DNA of 64,000 nucleotides from Roseivivax sediminis (GTDB lineage: Bacteria > Pseudomonadota > Alphaproteobacteria > Rhodobacterales > Rhodobacteraceae), in NCBI RefSeq assembly GCF_900112685.1, contig NZ_FOMS01000004.1, positions 201,025 to 265,024 of the forward strand, read 5' to 3'. Position numbers and translations under genes: made by a program. Shown here one piece after another: positions 9,365 to 17,368 of this stretch (the stretch's first letter is position 1; each line of letters opens with the position of its first letter). The notes under the pieces are model-generated. The model had not been told where the DNA came from. It saw nothing but the letters and a program-made list of their open reading frames with translations, and did not search any database.

Positions 9365-9378
9365 GAAAGGAGACGGCC

Positions 9379-10101
9379 ATGACACTTCACGACCCCGAGA
9401 TCGCCCTCAAGGCCACCGAACAGACGGACGCGGCGCCTCTGGTCGTCATCGACCGTGTCTCGCGCGCCTACCGCAAGGGCAAGGTCGCGGTCCCCGTGCT
9501 TGAGCGGCACGCGATGACCATCGCGGCCGGCGAAATGCTCGCGCTCGTGGGCGCGTCCGGCTGCGGCAAGACGACCCTTCTGAACCTGATCGGCGGCGCG
9601 GACCGCCCCGACGCGGGCGAGATCACGGTGGGCGAGACGCGCATCACCTCGCTCTCCGATGGCGCGCTGACGGATTGGCGCGGCCGGAACGTCGGTTTCA
9701 TCTTCCAGTTCTACAACCTCCTGCCCGCCCTCTCGGCGCGCGCCAATGTCGAACTGCCGCTGCTGATCCACGATCTGCGGGCCGCCGAACGCCGGGCGCG
9801 CGTCGACAACGCCCTGAACCTCGTCGGCCTCGAGGACCGCGCCGACCACCGCCCCGAGGAGATGTCGGGCGGCCAGCAGCAGCGCGTCGCCATCGCGCGC
9901 GCCCTCGTGACCGATGCCGACCTGCTGCTCTGCGACGAGCCGACCGGCGATCTCGACCAGGATTCCGCGACCCGGATCATGGAGCTTCTGAGCCTTCTGA
10001 ACGAGGAATTCGGCAAGACCATCGTCGTCGTCACGCACGACCCCAACGTCGCGGCCTATGCCGCCCGCACGGTGCGTCTGACGCGCCCCGAAGCCGTCTG
10101 A
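9379..10101 (+). CDS. ABC transporter ATP-binding protein (MacB/LolD type)
   Basis: The 240-aa ATPase shows Walker A GASGCGKTT (58-66), a Q-loop in FIFQFYNLLP, signature SGGQQQR and Walker B LLLCDEPTGDLD. The FQFYNLLP and DEPTGDLD sequences are typical of the MacB/LolD/FtsE branch, which works with FtsX-like permeases. Two such permeases follow directly, and an HlyD-type adaptor is encoded at 15000, so the set probably forms a tripartite-style exporter for the modified peptide, or an immunity pump. The start is set by AAAGGAGA about 7 nt upstream of ATG 9379. The N-terminal ~20 residues extend beyond the usual ATPase core. Confidence 0.93.
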   Translation: MTLHDPEIALKATEQTDAAPLVVIDRVSRAYRKGKVAVPVLERHAMTIAAGEMLALVGASGCGKTTLLNLIGGADRPDAGEITVGETRITSLSDGALTDWRGRNVGFIFQFYNLLPALSARANVELPLLIHDLRAAERRARVDNALNLVGLEDRADHRPEEMSGGQQQRVAIARALVTDADLLLCDEPTGDLDQDSATRIMELLSLLNEEFGKTIVVVTHDPNVAAYAARTVRLTRPEAV

Positions 10102-10116
10102 GGGAGGCCCGAACCG

Positions 10117-11280
10117 ATGCGCCTTGTCTCGCTCATCCTCAGGAACGCCGCCCGCAGCCGCGCCCGGGTCGCGTTCACGCTCGGCTCGGTGGTCGTGGCC
10201 TTCCTGCTGCTCGGGCTCATGCTGCCGGTGCTGCGCGTGTTCGACAGCCGCGTCGACTTTGCCGATGCGAACCGTCTCATGGTGCTCAACAAGGCGTCGA
10301 TGATGCGGCCGCTGCCGATCAGCTACGGCGACCGGATCGCCGAGCTCGACAACGTGTCGGACGTCGGGCACTTCACCTATTTCGGCGCGTCCTACCGCGA
10401 TCCTGGCAACGAGATCCCGGCCATCGTCACCAATCCCGCGAAGTTCCCCGACCTGGTCGACGAGGTCGCCTTCCGCAACGAGGGCACGCTGTCGGACTGG
10501 CAATCCGACCCGTCGAGCATCGCCGTCGGGCGCGAGCTGGCCGACGAATACGGCTGGCAGGAGGGCGACCTCGTGCCGCTCTATTCCTCGATCTACACGC
10601 GGTCGGACGGCAACCCGGTCTGGACCTTCAGGGTCGGCACGATCTTCGACGGCGCGACCGAGGATTCGGTCACCAATTCGGTGGTGATCCCCTACGGCTT
10701 CTTCAACACCGAACGCAGCCGCGGCAAGGACACGGTGGGCTGGTATGCCGTCCGCATCGACGACGCCAATGCCGCCGAGACGACGGGCGAGGCCATCGAC
10801 GCGGTCTTCGAGAATTCTCCGAACGAGACCGCGACCACCACCGAACGCGCCTTCGCCAAGAGCTTCCTCAACCAGATCGGCGACTTCAAGACGATGATCG
10901 GCGCGGCGCTGATCCTCGTCTTCTGGACGCTCGTCCTGATCACCGCGAACGCGCAGATGCAGTCGATCCGCGAACGCTTCGGCGATTTCGCAGTCATGCG
11001 CATCCTCGGCTTTCGCAAGCGCCGCATCGCCGGGATGATCCTGTCGGAGAGCCTGTTGATGATGTTCGCCGGCGGCGTGATCGGCATGGCCGTCGCCGCC
11101 GTCGCGGTCGCCATCGTCGCGGCGAACGGCGAGGCGCTTCTCGCGCTTCTGAAGCTCGACTGGCGCGACTGGGCCATCGGCGCGGGCCTCATGGCCGGCA
11201 CCGGGCTGGTCGTGGCCGCCGTGCCCGCGACGCTCGCGGCGCGCCAGAAGATCACCGACGGACTGGCGGAGGCCCTGTGA
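10117..11280 (+). CDS. FtsX/MacB-type ABC permease, first copy
   Basis: This 387-aa protein has the MacB/FtsX layout: one N-terminal membrane helix (FTLGSVVVAFLLLGLMLPVL), a ~220-residue periplasmic domain, then three C-terminal helices. The cytoplasmic link RERFGDFAVMRILGFRKRRI before the penultimate helices is characteristic of FtsX-domain permeases. It follows the ATPase by 15 nt with a GGGAGG ribosome site. Its TGA overlaps the ATG of the second permease by one base. Together the two probably form a heterodimeric permease. The substrate is inferred to be the RiPP or its precursor. Confidence 0.9.
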   Translation: MRLVSLILRNAARSRARVAFTLGSVVVAFLLLGLMLPVLRVFDSRVDFADANRLMVLNKASMMRPLPISYGDRIAELDNVSDVGHFTYFGASYRDPGNEIPAIVTNPAKFPDLVDEVAFRNEGTLSDWQSDPSSIAVGRELADEYGWQEGDLVPLYSSIYTRSDGNPVWTFRVGTIFDGATEDSVTNSVVIPYGFFNTERSRGKDTVGWYAVRIDDANAAETTGEAIDAVFENSPNETATTTERAFAKSFLNQIGDFKTMIGAALILVFWTLVLITANAQMQSIRERFGDFAVMRILGFRKRRIAGMILSESLLMMFAGGVIGMAVAAVAVAIVAANGEALLALLKLDWRDWAIGAGLMAGTGLVVAAVPATLAARQKITDGLAEAL

Positions 11281-12449
11281 TGAAGACGTTCAAACGTATC
11301 CGCACCGCGCTTGTCATCTCGCTCAGGGGGCTGGGGCGGCGCTGGTGGGCCTCGCTCAACTCGGTCTTCGGCACCGCGGTCGTGGTCGCCGTCATGGTGG
11401 CGATCCTCGCCATCGGCGCGGGCTACAGCGAGGCCATGAAGATGGCCGAGGTGGACGACGCCTACATGATCCTCAAGGGCGGCGTGCGCTCGGAGATGGA
11501 AAGCACGCTCGAAGGGCCGGACGTGCGGCTGATCGAATCCGAACTCGGCGGCGACGCCGCGGCCGAGGTCTATGTCGTCACCTCCATCGAGGACAGCGAG
11601 GGCGAGCCGGTCAACGTCGCACTGCGCGGCATCGGCGCGGGGTCGGTCGACATACGTCCCGGCTGGACGCTGAGCGCCGGTCGAATGCCCCGAGAAGGCC
11701 GGCGCGAGATCGTCGTCGGCAAGCGCGCGCAGCAGCATTTCGGCGGCCTCGCCCTCGGCGACGCGATCCGGCTCGGCTCGGCCAGCTGGACGGTGGTCGG
11801 CATGTTCGAGACCGGCGGCTCGCTGACGGAATCCGAGATCTGGGCCGGCGCCACCCCCGTCCAGGACGCCTTCGACCGCCCCGACGCCTACCAGGTCGTC
11901 ATCGCGACCCCGCAGGACGGCGAAAGCCCGCAGGACATGCAGGCCCGCATCAATCGCGACGACCGGCTGAGCGTGTCGGTGGTGAGCATGGCCGACTACT
12001 ACGGCGAACAGGCCCGCGCGATGGAGCGATTCGTGTCGATCCTCGGATACGGGATCGGAAGCCTGATGGCGCTCGGCGCGATCTTCGCGGCGCTCAATAC
12101 GGGCCTTGGCCACATAAAGACCCGCGCCAAGGAGATCGCGACATTGTCGATCCTCGGCTGGACCCGCAGTTCGTTGACCGTCGCCCTCGCGATCGAGACG
12201 GTGCTGATGACGGTCCTCGGCGGCCTCATCGGCGTGGCGCTGGTCCACCTGATCTTCGACGACCGGCTGATCTCCACCCTCTTCTTCGCCGAGGACTTCA
12301 CCCAGATCGTCTTCGACTTCGAGGTGACGGCCGCGATCCTGTGGCAGGCGGTCGCGATGGCGGTGGTGATCGGCCTCTTGGGCTCGATCGGCCCGGCGAT
12401 GCAGCTGCGCCGCCTGCCGGTCGCGCAGATCCTGCTGCAGCGGCGCTGA
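11280..12449 (+). CDS. FtsX/MacB-type ABC permease, second copy
   Basis: A 389-aa paralogue of the preceding permease with the same arrangement. It has a first helix around AVVVAVMVAILAIGAGYSEA, a periplasmic domain (about residues 50-250), and three terminal helices. The link segment KTRAKEIATLSILGWTRSSL matches the FtsX signature, and the C-terminus LRRLPVAQILLQRR is typical of the family. It starts at the ATG inside the previous gene's stop (TGATG), which indicates coupled, probably stoichiometric translation. Heterodimer formation and peptide export are inferences from operon structure. Confidence 0.9.
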   Translation: MKTFKRIRTALVISLRGLGRRWWASLNSVFGTAVVVAVMVAILAIGAGYSEAMKMAEVDDAYMILKGGVRSEMESTLEGPDVRLIESELGGDAAAEVYVVTSIEDSEGEPVNVALRGIGAGSVDIRPGWTLSAGRMPREGRREIVVGKRAQQHFGGLALGDAIRLGSASWTVVGMFETGGSLTESEIWAGATPVQDAFDRPDAYQVVIATPQDGESPQDMQARINRDDRLSVSVVSMADYYGEQARAMERFVSILGYGIGSLMALGAIFAALNTGLGHIKTRAKEIATLSILGWTRSSLTVALAIETVLMTVLGGLIGVALVHLIFDDRLISTLFFAEDFTQIVFDFEVTAAILWQAVAMAVVIGLLGSIGPAMQLRRLPVAQILLQRR

Positions 12450-12461
12450 GGGAGGCACGAC

Positions 12462-13676
12462 ATGATCACGCTGCTCGGCCAACCCGCCAGCGCCGCCAAG
12501 GCGCATTTCGACGGCACCCACCGGACCCGCGCGCCCGAGGAGACCTTTGCCGACTACGCCCGGCACATGCCGGCAATGGGCATCACGCGGATCGGCAATG
12601 TCACCGGGCTCGACCGGATCGGCTTTCCGGTCTGCGTCGCGGTCCGCCCGAATGCCCGCGCCCTGTCGACCAGCCAGGGCAAGGGGCGCAGCCTGGCCGC
12701 CGCCCGGGTCTCGGCGCTCATGGAAGCGATCGAGACATGGCACGGCGAGCGCCCCGAGGGCGAGATCCGCATCGCGAGCCATGCCGAGCTGTCGCGCGAG
12801 GGCCCGGTGCCGCCGCTGCGCGATTTCCCGGTCCGGGCCGATGCGCACCTCTCCGAGCGCCACCCCATCCCGTGGATCCGCGGCTGGGACCTGATGGAAG
12901 AAGCGCCGGCATGGCTGCCGCTCGAGACGGTGTCGACCAATTTCGTGGAAGGCGGCAACCGGCCTGCCTTCCTGCGCTCCACCAACGGGCTCGCTTCGGG
13001 CAACCACGTACTCGAAGCGGTGGTGCACGCCCTCTGCGAGGTGATCGAACGCGATGCGCTGACGATGTCGGGGCTGCGCGGAAACCCGGTTCCGGTCGAT
13101 CCGCAGAGCGTGCCGGACCCGGAACTGCGCCAGCTTCTGGACGAGCTGGCCGAAAAGGCGGTCGCGGTCTTCCTGACGGACCTGACCTGCGACACCGGCG
13201 TGCCCACCTTCTCGTGCGAGCTCATCGACGATCCCGAGAGCCCGGCCTGGCGGGCGCTGCCGCAGGTCGACGGCCACGGCACGCACCTCGACTACCGCGT
13301 GGCGCTCAGCCGGGCGGTGACCGAGGCGATCCAGGCCCGCGCGACGGTGATCTCGGGCAGCCGCGACGACCTGTTCCCGCAGGATTATCGCGACGCGGTC
13401 AGCATCGAGGACCAGCTGGCCCGCGTCGAGAACCGCAGCGCCGCCCCTCTGGCGACCGTCCGGACCGACGCGACCGCGAGTTTCGAGGGCGACCTCGCGC
13501 TGCTGCTGGATCGCCTGCGCGCGGTCGGCGTGCGGCACGTGCTGGCCTGCGACCTTCGCCGGTCCGAAATCGGCATCCCGGTGGTCAAGGTGGTCGTTCC
13601 GGGGCTCGAGCCGGTGCGCACCCCGTTCTATCAGCCGGGCCCGCGCGCCCGCGCGATCCTGAAGGAGGCCGCATGA
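12462..13676 (+). CDS. YcaO protein of the TfuA-associated (thioamide-forming) type
   Basis: This second YcaO has 404 aa. ATP-binding signatures are SQGKGRSLAAARVSALMEA (71-89) and CEVIERD (192-198). The protein ends in ARAILKEAA and lacks the PxPxP tail of the first YcaO. It is immediately followed, with ATGA overlap, by tfuA. YcaO-TfuA pairs are known to install thioamides in RiPPs such as thioviridamide-like peptides and some thiopeptides, and in archaeal methyl-CoM reductase. So this copy is more likely a thioamide synthase than a second cyclodehydratase. It follows the permease genes by 12 nt with a GGGAGG site. The reaction is inferred from the pairing and the missing tail. Confidence 0.9.
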   Translation: MITLLGQPASAAKAHFDGTHRTRAPEETFADYARHMPAMGITRIGNVTGLDRIGFPVCVAVRPNARALSTSQGKGRSLAAARVSALMEAIETWHGERPEGEIRIASHAELSREGPVPPLRDFPVRADAHLSERHPIPWIRGWDLMEEAPAWLPLETVSTNFVEGGNRPAFLRSTNGLASGNHVLEAVVHALCEVIERDALTMSGLRGNPVPVDPQSVPDPELRQLLDELAEKAVAVFLTDLTCDTGVPTFSCELIDDPESPAWRALPQVDGHGTHLDYRVALSRAVTEAIQARATVISGSRDDLFPQDYRDAVSIEDQLARVENRSAAPLATVRTDATASFEGDLALLLDRLRAVGVRHVLACDLRRSEIGIPVVKVVVPGLEPVRTPFYQPGPRARAILKEAA

Positions 13677-15028
13677 CCGGACCGATCCTCATCTTCCTCG
13701 GCCCGACCCTGGCCGTCGACGCCGCGCGACGGCATCTCGACGCCACATACCTGCCGCCCTGCCGCATGGGCGACGTGTTCCGGGCGCTCGAGACCCACCG
13801 CCCGCGGGCCATCGGCATCGTCGACGGCTATTTCGAGGCAACGCCGGCGGTATGGCACAAGGAGATCCTCTACGCGCTGTCGCAGGGGGTGGCGGTCTTC
13901 GGCGCCTCCAGCATGGGCGCCCTGCGCGCGGCCGAACTGCACCCGTTCGGGATGGAAGGCGTCGGCGCGATCTTCGAGGCCTTCGCGCACGGCGATCTGA
14001 CGGACGACGACGAGGTGGCGGTGGCCCATGCCGAGGCGGCGGCGGGCTACGACCTCGCCTCCGATCCGATGGTCAATCTGCGCCGCGGGCTGGACCTCGC
14101 GAAGGGCGCGTCGGTGATCGCCGAAGACGACCGGACGCGGATCGTCGCCGCATTGAAGGCGCTGCCGTATCCGCAGCGCAGCTGGCAGGCCATCTGGGCC
14201 GGCGCGGGCGGCCTCGCGCAGGCCCGGCTGCGGGCGTTGCGCGACTTCGTCGAAACGACCGATTGCGACCTGAAGGCGCAGGACGCGCGCGCGCTTCTGG
14301 ACCGGATCGCGGAATGGGACGGGGCCGGCCGCGCGGCGCCCAAGGCAGATCATTTCGACTTCGAGCCGACCCTCTTCTGGGAGGAACTGATGCGGCTCAA
14401 CCGCCCCGAGGAGGCGACCGGCGGTGACGGCGGGCAGCGATTGCTCGACCATGTCCGCGTCTCGCCGGGCCGGGAGGCCGCGCTGTCGGGCGCGCTTTTG
14501 CACCATCTGGTCACGGATGCCGTGCGGCGGCTCGGCGTCACGGTTCCGGACGACCGCGTGGTTCTTGCCCGCTTCCGCCGCAAGCGGGGGCTGACCTCGC
14601 CTGCGGCCCTCGGGACCTGGATGGCCGACAACCGGATCGACCAGGCCGGGTGCCTCGACCTTGCGCGATACGAGGCACAGGTGCGGGCGCTTCTCCAGCG
14701 CACCATGCCGAGCCTCGGACCGGATGTCGCGGCCGCCCTGCGCGTGGCCGGAACCTACCCCGCGGCAGAGGCCGGCGCGCGGCGCACCGAGACGCATCTT
14801 GCGCGCGCGGGCATCGACGATCCGGGGCCGGACCACGTGGACGCGCTGGAGCCGGTGCTGGCCGACTACCAGCGCCGGACCGGACCTGTTCACACCGACC
14901 TCGACACCCACGCGGCCGAGCTTGGCTTCGGGTCGACGCGCCACTTCCTCCGGGCGCTGATCGGCGCCCATCTCGCAGCGGAATCCGAGGAGGCCGACGA
15001 TGACACACCTGCCAGACAGCACGCGTGA
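13673..15028 (+). CDS. tfuA: TfuA-like protein, thioamidation partner of YcaO
   Basis: The 451-aa product contains the TfuA core in its first ~200 residues. This comprises an N-terminal FLGPTLAVDAARR strand, VDGYFEATPAVWHKEILYAL, GVAVFGASSMGALRAAEL and GMEGVGAIFEAFAHGDLTDDDEVAV, all hallmark TfuA segments. The extra ~230 residues extend past the core and have no family I can name. Known TfuA proteins act with YcaO, probably in sulfur delivery for thioamide formation. The start overlaps the ycaO stop by ATGA, and its 3' end overlaps the adaptor gene by 29 nt, so the three are translationally linked. Confidence 0.9.
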   Translation: MTGPILIFLGPTLAVDAARRHLDATYLPPCRMGDVFRALETHRPRAIGIVDGYFEATPAVWHKEILYALSQGVAVFGASSMGALRAAELHPFGMEGVGAIFEAFAHGDLTDDDEVAVAHAEAAAGYDLASDPMVNLRRGLDLAKGASVIAEDDRTRIVAALKALPYPQRSWQAIWAGAGGLAQARLRALRDFVETTDCDLKAQDARALLDRIAEWDGAGRAAPKADHFDFEPTLFWEELMRLNRPEEATGGDGGQRLLDHVRVSPGREAALSGALLHHLVTDAVRRLGVTVPDDRVVLARFRRKRGLTSPAALGTWMADNRIDQAGCLDLARYEAQVRALLQRTMPSLGPDVAAALRVAGTYPAAEAGARRTETHLARAGIDDPGPDHVDALEPVLADYQRRTGPVHTDLDTHAAELGFGSTRHFLRALIGAHLAAESEEADDDTPARQHA

Positions 15029-16196
15029 GGCGCCGCGCAGGACCGAGCCCACCGGCGGGGCCTTCCGCAGCTATTCGGAAGCCGAGCGCGCCCGCATGCG
15101 CGGTATATTGCAGGACATGGGCACGCGCACGTCCTCGGCCGGGGCCGCGCCCGGCGGGCCGTCCCCCGACGGTCCGGCCCGGCCCCGGCGCGGTCTGCGC
15201 CGCATCGGATGGGCCGCGCTGGCGGGTGCGGCGGTCGCGGGGGTCTGGGCGTTCGCGCCGTCCCCCGACAGGATCGTCGCGGCCGCCGAAACCCGGCTGG
15301 CCGCCCTGATCGGCCCCGCCGAGCCGCCGGCAGACCCGGCCCCCGCGCAGCCGGCCGACCCGGCGGCCGAGCCGGGCGCCGCCGCACCGCCGCCCCCGGC
15401 GGCGGCCCCGACCCCGACGCTCGAGGCCAGCGGCAAGGTTGTCGCCCGCCGCGAGGCGACACTGTCGAGCGATCTGACCGGCCGGCTGGCCGAACTGCTC
15501 GTCTCCGAGGGTGACAGGATCGAGGCCGGCGACCCGGTCGCCCGTCTCGACGCCGAAGCGGCCGAGGCGCAGCTTGCCATCGCCAGCGCCAACGTCGCGG
15601 CGGCCGAGCAGGAGCGCGCCGTGGTCGCCGCCGAACTCGCGGCCATGGAGGACGACCTCGCCCGGACCCGGACCCTCACCGAACGTGGCGTGTCGTCGAA
15701 ACAGGCCCTGAGCGAGTTGCAGGGCCAGCACGCCGTGCTCGAGGCGCGGGCCGCCTCCAACGACAGCCGGATCGACGTCCAGCGGCGGCAGCTCGAAGCG
15801 ATGCGGCAAGACCTCGACAACACGCTGATCCGCGCGCCCTTCGACGGCGTGATCACCGAGATCACCGCCAATGTCGGCGAGATCGTCTCGCCCGTGTCCT
15901 CGGGCGGCTATACCCAGTCAGGCATCGCCACCGTGGTCGATCCCGGCTCCATCGTCGGCGAGGTCGACGTGAACGAGCAGTTCCTGTCGAAGGTGCGCCC
16001 GGGCCAGCCGGTCGAGATGACGGTGCCGGCCTGGCCCGACCGCACCTTTGCCGGCTCTGTCGACCTGATCACGCCCGTCGTCGACGACAGCACCGCCGCG
16101 GTCGAGGTCACGGTCGCCTTCGACGACGTGCCCGCCAGCGTCTATCCGGGAATGCGCCTCGATGTCGCGTTCCTCTCCGGTCCCGAAGAAAGCTGA
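15000..16196 (+). CDS. HlyD/RND-type periplasmic adaptor of an exporter
   Basis: This 398-aa membrane-fusion protein has a basic N-terminus and one membrane anchor (about residues 65-80, WAALAGAAVAGVWAFAP). A proline/alanine-rich linker follows, then a biotinyl-lipoyl half (ASGKVVARREATLSSDLTGR), a long alanine-rich helical hairpin, and a second lipoyl half (LIRAPFDGVITEITANVGE). A beta-barrel region completes it. It fits with the ATPase and two FtsX permeases to form a MacAB-like pump; no outer-membrane channel gene is present here. The start at 15000 lies within tfuA. The ~60-residue cytoplasmic tail before the anchor is unusually long. Confidence 0.9.
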   Translation: MTHLPDSTREAPRRTEPTGGAFRSYSEAERARMRGILQDMGTRTSSAGAAPGGPSPDGPARPRRGLRRIGWAALAGAAVAGVWAFAPSPDRIVAAAETRLAALIGPAEPPADPAPAQPADPAAEPGAAAPPPPAAAPTPTLEASGKVVARREATLSSDLTGRLAELLVSEGDRIEAGDPVARLDAEAAEAQLAIASANVAAAEQERAVVAAELAAMEDDLARTRTLTERGVSSKQALSELQGQHAVLEARAASNDSRIDVQRRQLEAMRQDLDNTLIRAPFDGVITEITANVGEIVSPVSSGGYTQSGIATVVDPGSIVGEVDVNEQFLSKVRPGQPVEMTVPAWPDRTFAGSVDLITPVVDDSTAAVEVTVAFDDVPASVYPGMRLDVAFLSGPEES

Positions 16197-16241
16197 TCCG
16201 CGCCTTCCGCGGTTCGGACTATCCCCAGAAGGAGACCCGAC

Positions 16242-17141
16242 ATGATCTTCACCCGACGAAGCCTGTGCTGCGCGTTGACTGCCGCCCTCGCACTGTCCCA
16301 TGTCGCACGGGCGGCCCCGCAGCTGGACGGCATGGACACCTTCGAGACCGATCGCATCACCATCGACAGCACGTCCGGCCCGGGACCGGACGTGATCCTT
16401 CTGCCCGGCCTCGCCACCCCGGGCGAGGTCTGGGACGGGGTCGTCGCGGATCTCGACGGACGCGCGCGGACCCATGTCGTGAACGTCAAGGGGTTCGGCC
16501 ACGGCGACGGAGCCGCCAACGCGGCGGGCGACCTGATGGCGGGCGTCCTGTCGGACATCGCCGTCTTCACACGCGACCGCGGGCTCGACCGGCCGGCGCT
16601 CGTGGGGCACAGCCTCGGCGGCACGCTTGCGCTGCAGGCGGGGATCGAGACGCCGGATCTTTACGGCAGGCTCATGGTGGTCGACGCGCTGCCTTTCGTG
16701 GCGCTGCTCTTCGATCCCGGCGCGACGAAGGACAGCGTCGAGGAACAGGCCGCCTCCATGCGCGACCGGATGGCCGAGGCGCCGGCCGGCGCGAACGCGG
16801 AGGCGACCGCCGAGCGCTATGCAATCGGCGAGGACGCACAGAAGCGCGTCGCGGAGTGGATCGCGGCCTCGGATCCGCAGACCGTCGCGCAGGCCTTCTA
16901 CGAGGACATGCAGACCGACCTGCGGCCCGCCCTCTCGGACATCGTCGCGCCGGTCCACTTAATTGTGCCGGTGCCGCCCGAGGCAGAAGGGCGAGACTTC
17001 CCCGCACAGTATGAGTCGCTTTACGGCGACGTGTCCAACTTCACCCTGCATCCGGTCGAGGAGGCTCGCCACTTCGTCATGCTTGATCAGCCAGACAGGA
17101 TGACGGCGCTGATCGAGGACTTCCTTAAGCTCTCTGACTAG
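16242..17141 (+). CDS. Exported alpha/beta hydrolase
   Basis: The 299-aa protein begins with a signal sequence containing TRRSLCCALTAALAL and a likely cut after ARA (residue about 24). The twin Arg resembles a weak Tat signal. The fold markers are VILLPGLATPGEVWDGV and the nucleophile elbow GHSLGG (Ser124). A late His lies in EEARHFVMLDQPDRM. It follows the adaptor by 45 nt with AAGGAG upstream of ATG. As the last gene of the RiPP operon it may hydrolyse a peptide or ester in the periplasm, or detoxify the product. No sequence feature fixes its substrate. Confidence 0.85.
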   Translation: MIFTRRSLCCALTAALALSHVARAAPQLDGMDTFETDRITIDSTSGPGPDVILLPGLATPGEVWDGVVADLDGRARTHVVNVKGFGHGDGAANAAGDLMAGVLSDIAVFTRDRGLDRPALVGHSLGGTLALQAGIETPDLYGRLMVVDALPFVALLFDPGATKDSVEEQAASMRDRMAEAPAGANAEATAERYAIGEDAQKRVAEWIAASDPQTVAQAFYEDMQTDLRPALSDIVAPVHLIVPVPPEAEGRDFPAQYESLYGDVSNFTLHPVEEARHFVMLDQPDRMTALIEDFLKLSD

Positions 17142-17223
17142 GGGTCTTGAATCACACGACGGGTGACCCCGGCAGACCAAAGCAACGTCCCCGGTATCAT
17201 CATCATGCGTGCATTTGGGGCGG

Positions 17224-17306
17224 CGCGACGCACTGTCGTCGTCAAGCTTGATCGGCCGGAGGGAATAACGGCGCGTTCCGAAGACTTCCTCACCCTTGCC
17301 GACCAA
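17224..17306 (+). pseudogene. Decayed duplicate of the hydrolase C-terminus
   Basis: Translation in one frame gives LDRPEGITARSEDFLTLAD, which matches LDQPDRMTALIEDFLKLSD at the end of the intact hydrolase. Over the shared 57 bases (about 17082-17138 against 17249-17305) I count 40 identities. The segment lacks the rest of the gene and has no ribosome site of its own. It is best read as a remnant of a tandem duplication or of a second hydrolase gene lost by recombination. It lies in the junction between the RiPP operon and the convergent btu operon. Confidence 0.6.
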
Positions 17307-17368
17307 TATGCGTCAGCCGCGCCGGGTGTTCCGGACGACTCGAGGATGGGCGCCCGCGTCGCGACACG

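Noticed and set aside
10692-13538. Very long - strand frame opposite the permease and YcaO genes
   Set aside because: It is antisense to two well-supported genes, is rich in Arg/His/Gly without motifs, and is typical of high-GC shadow frames.
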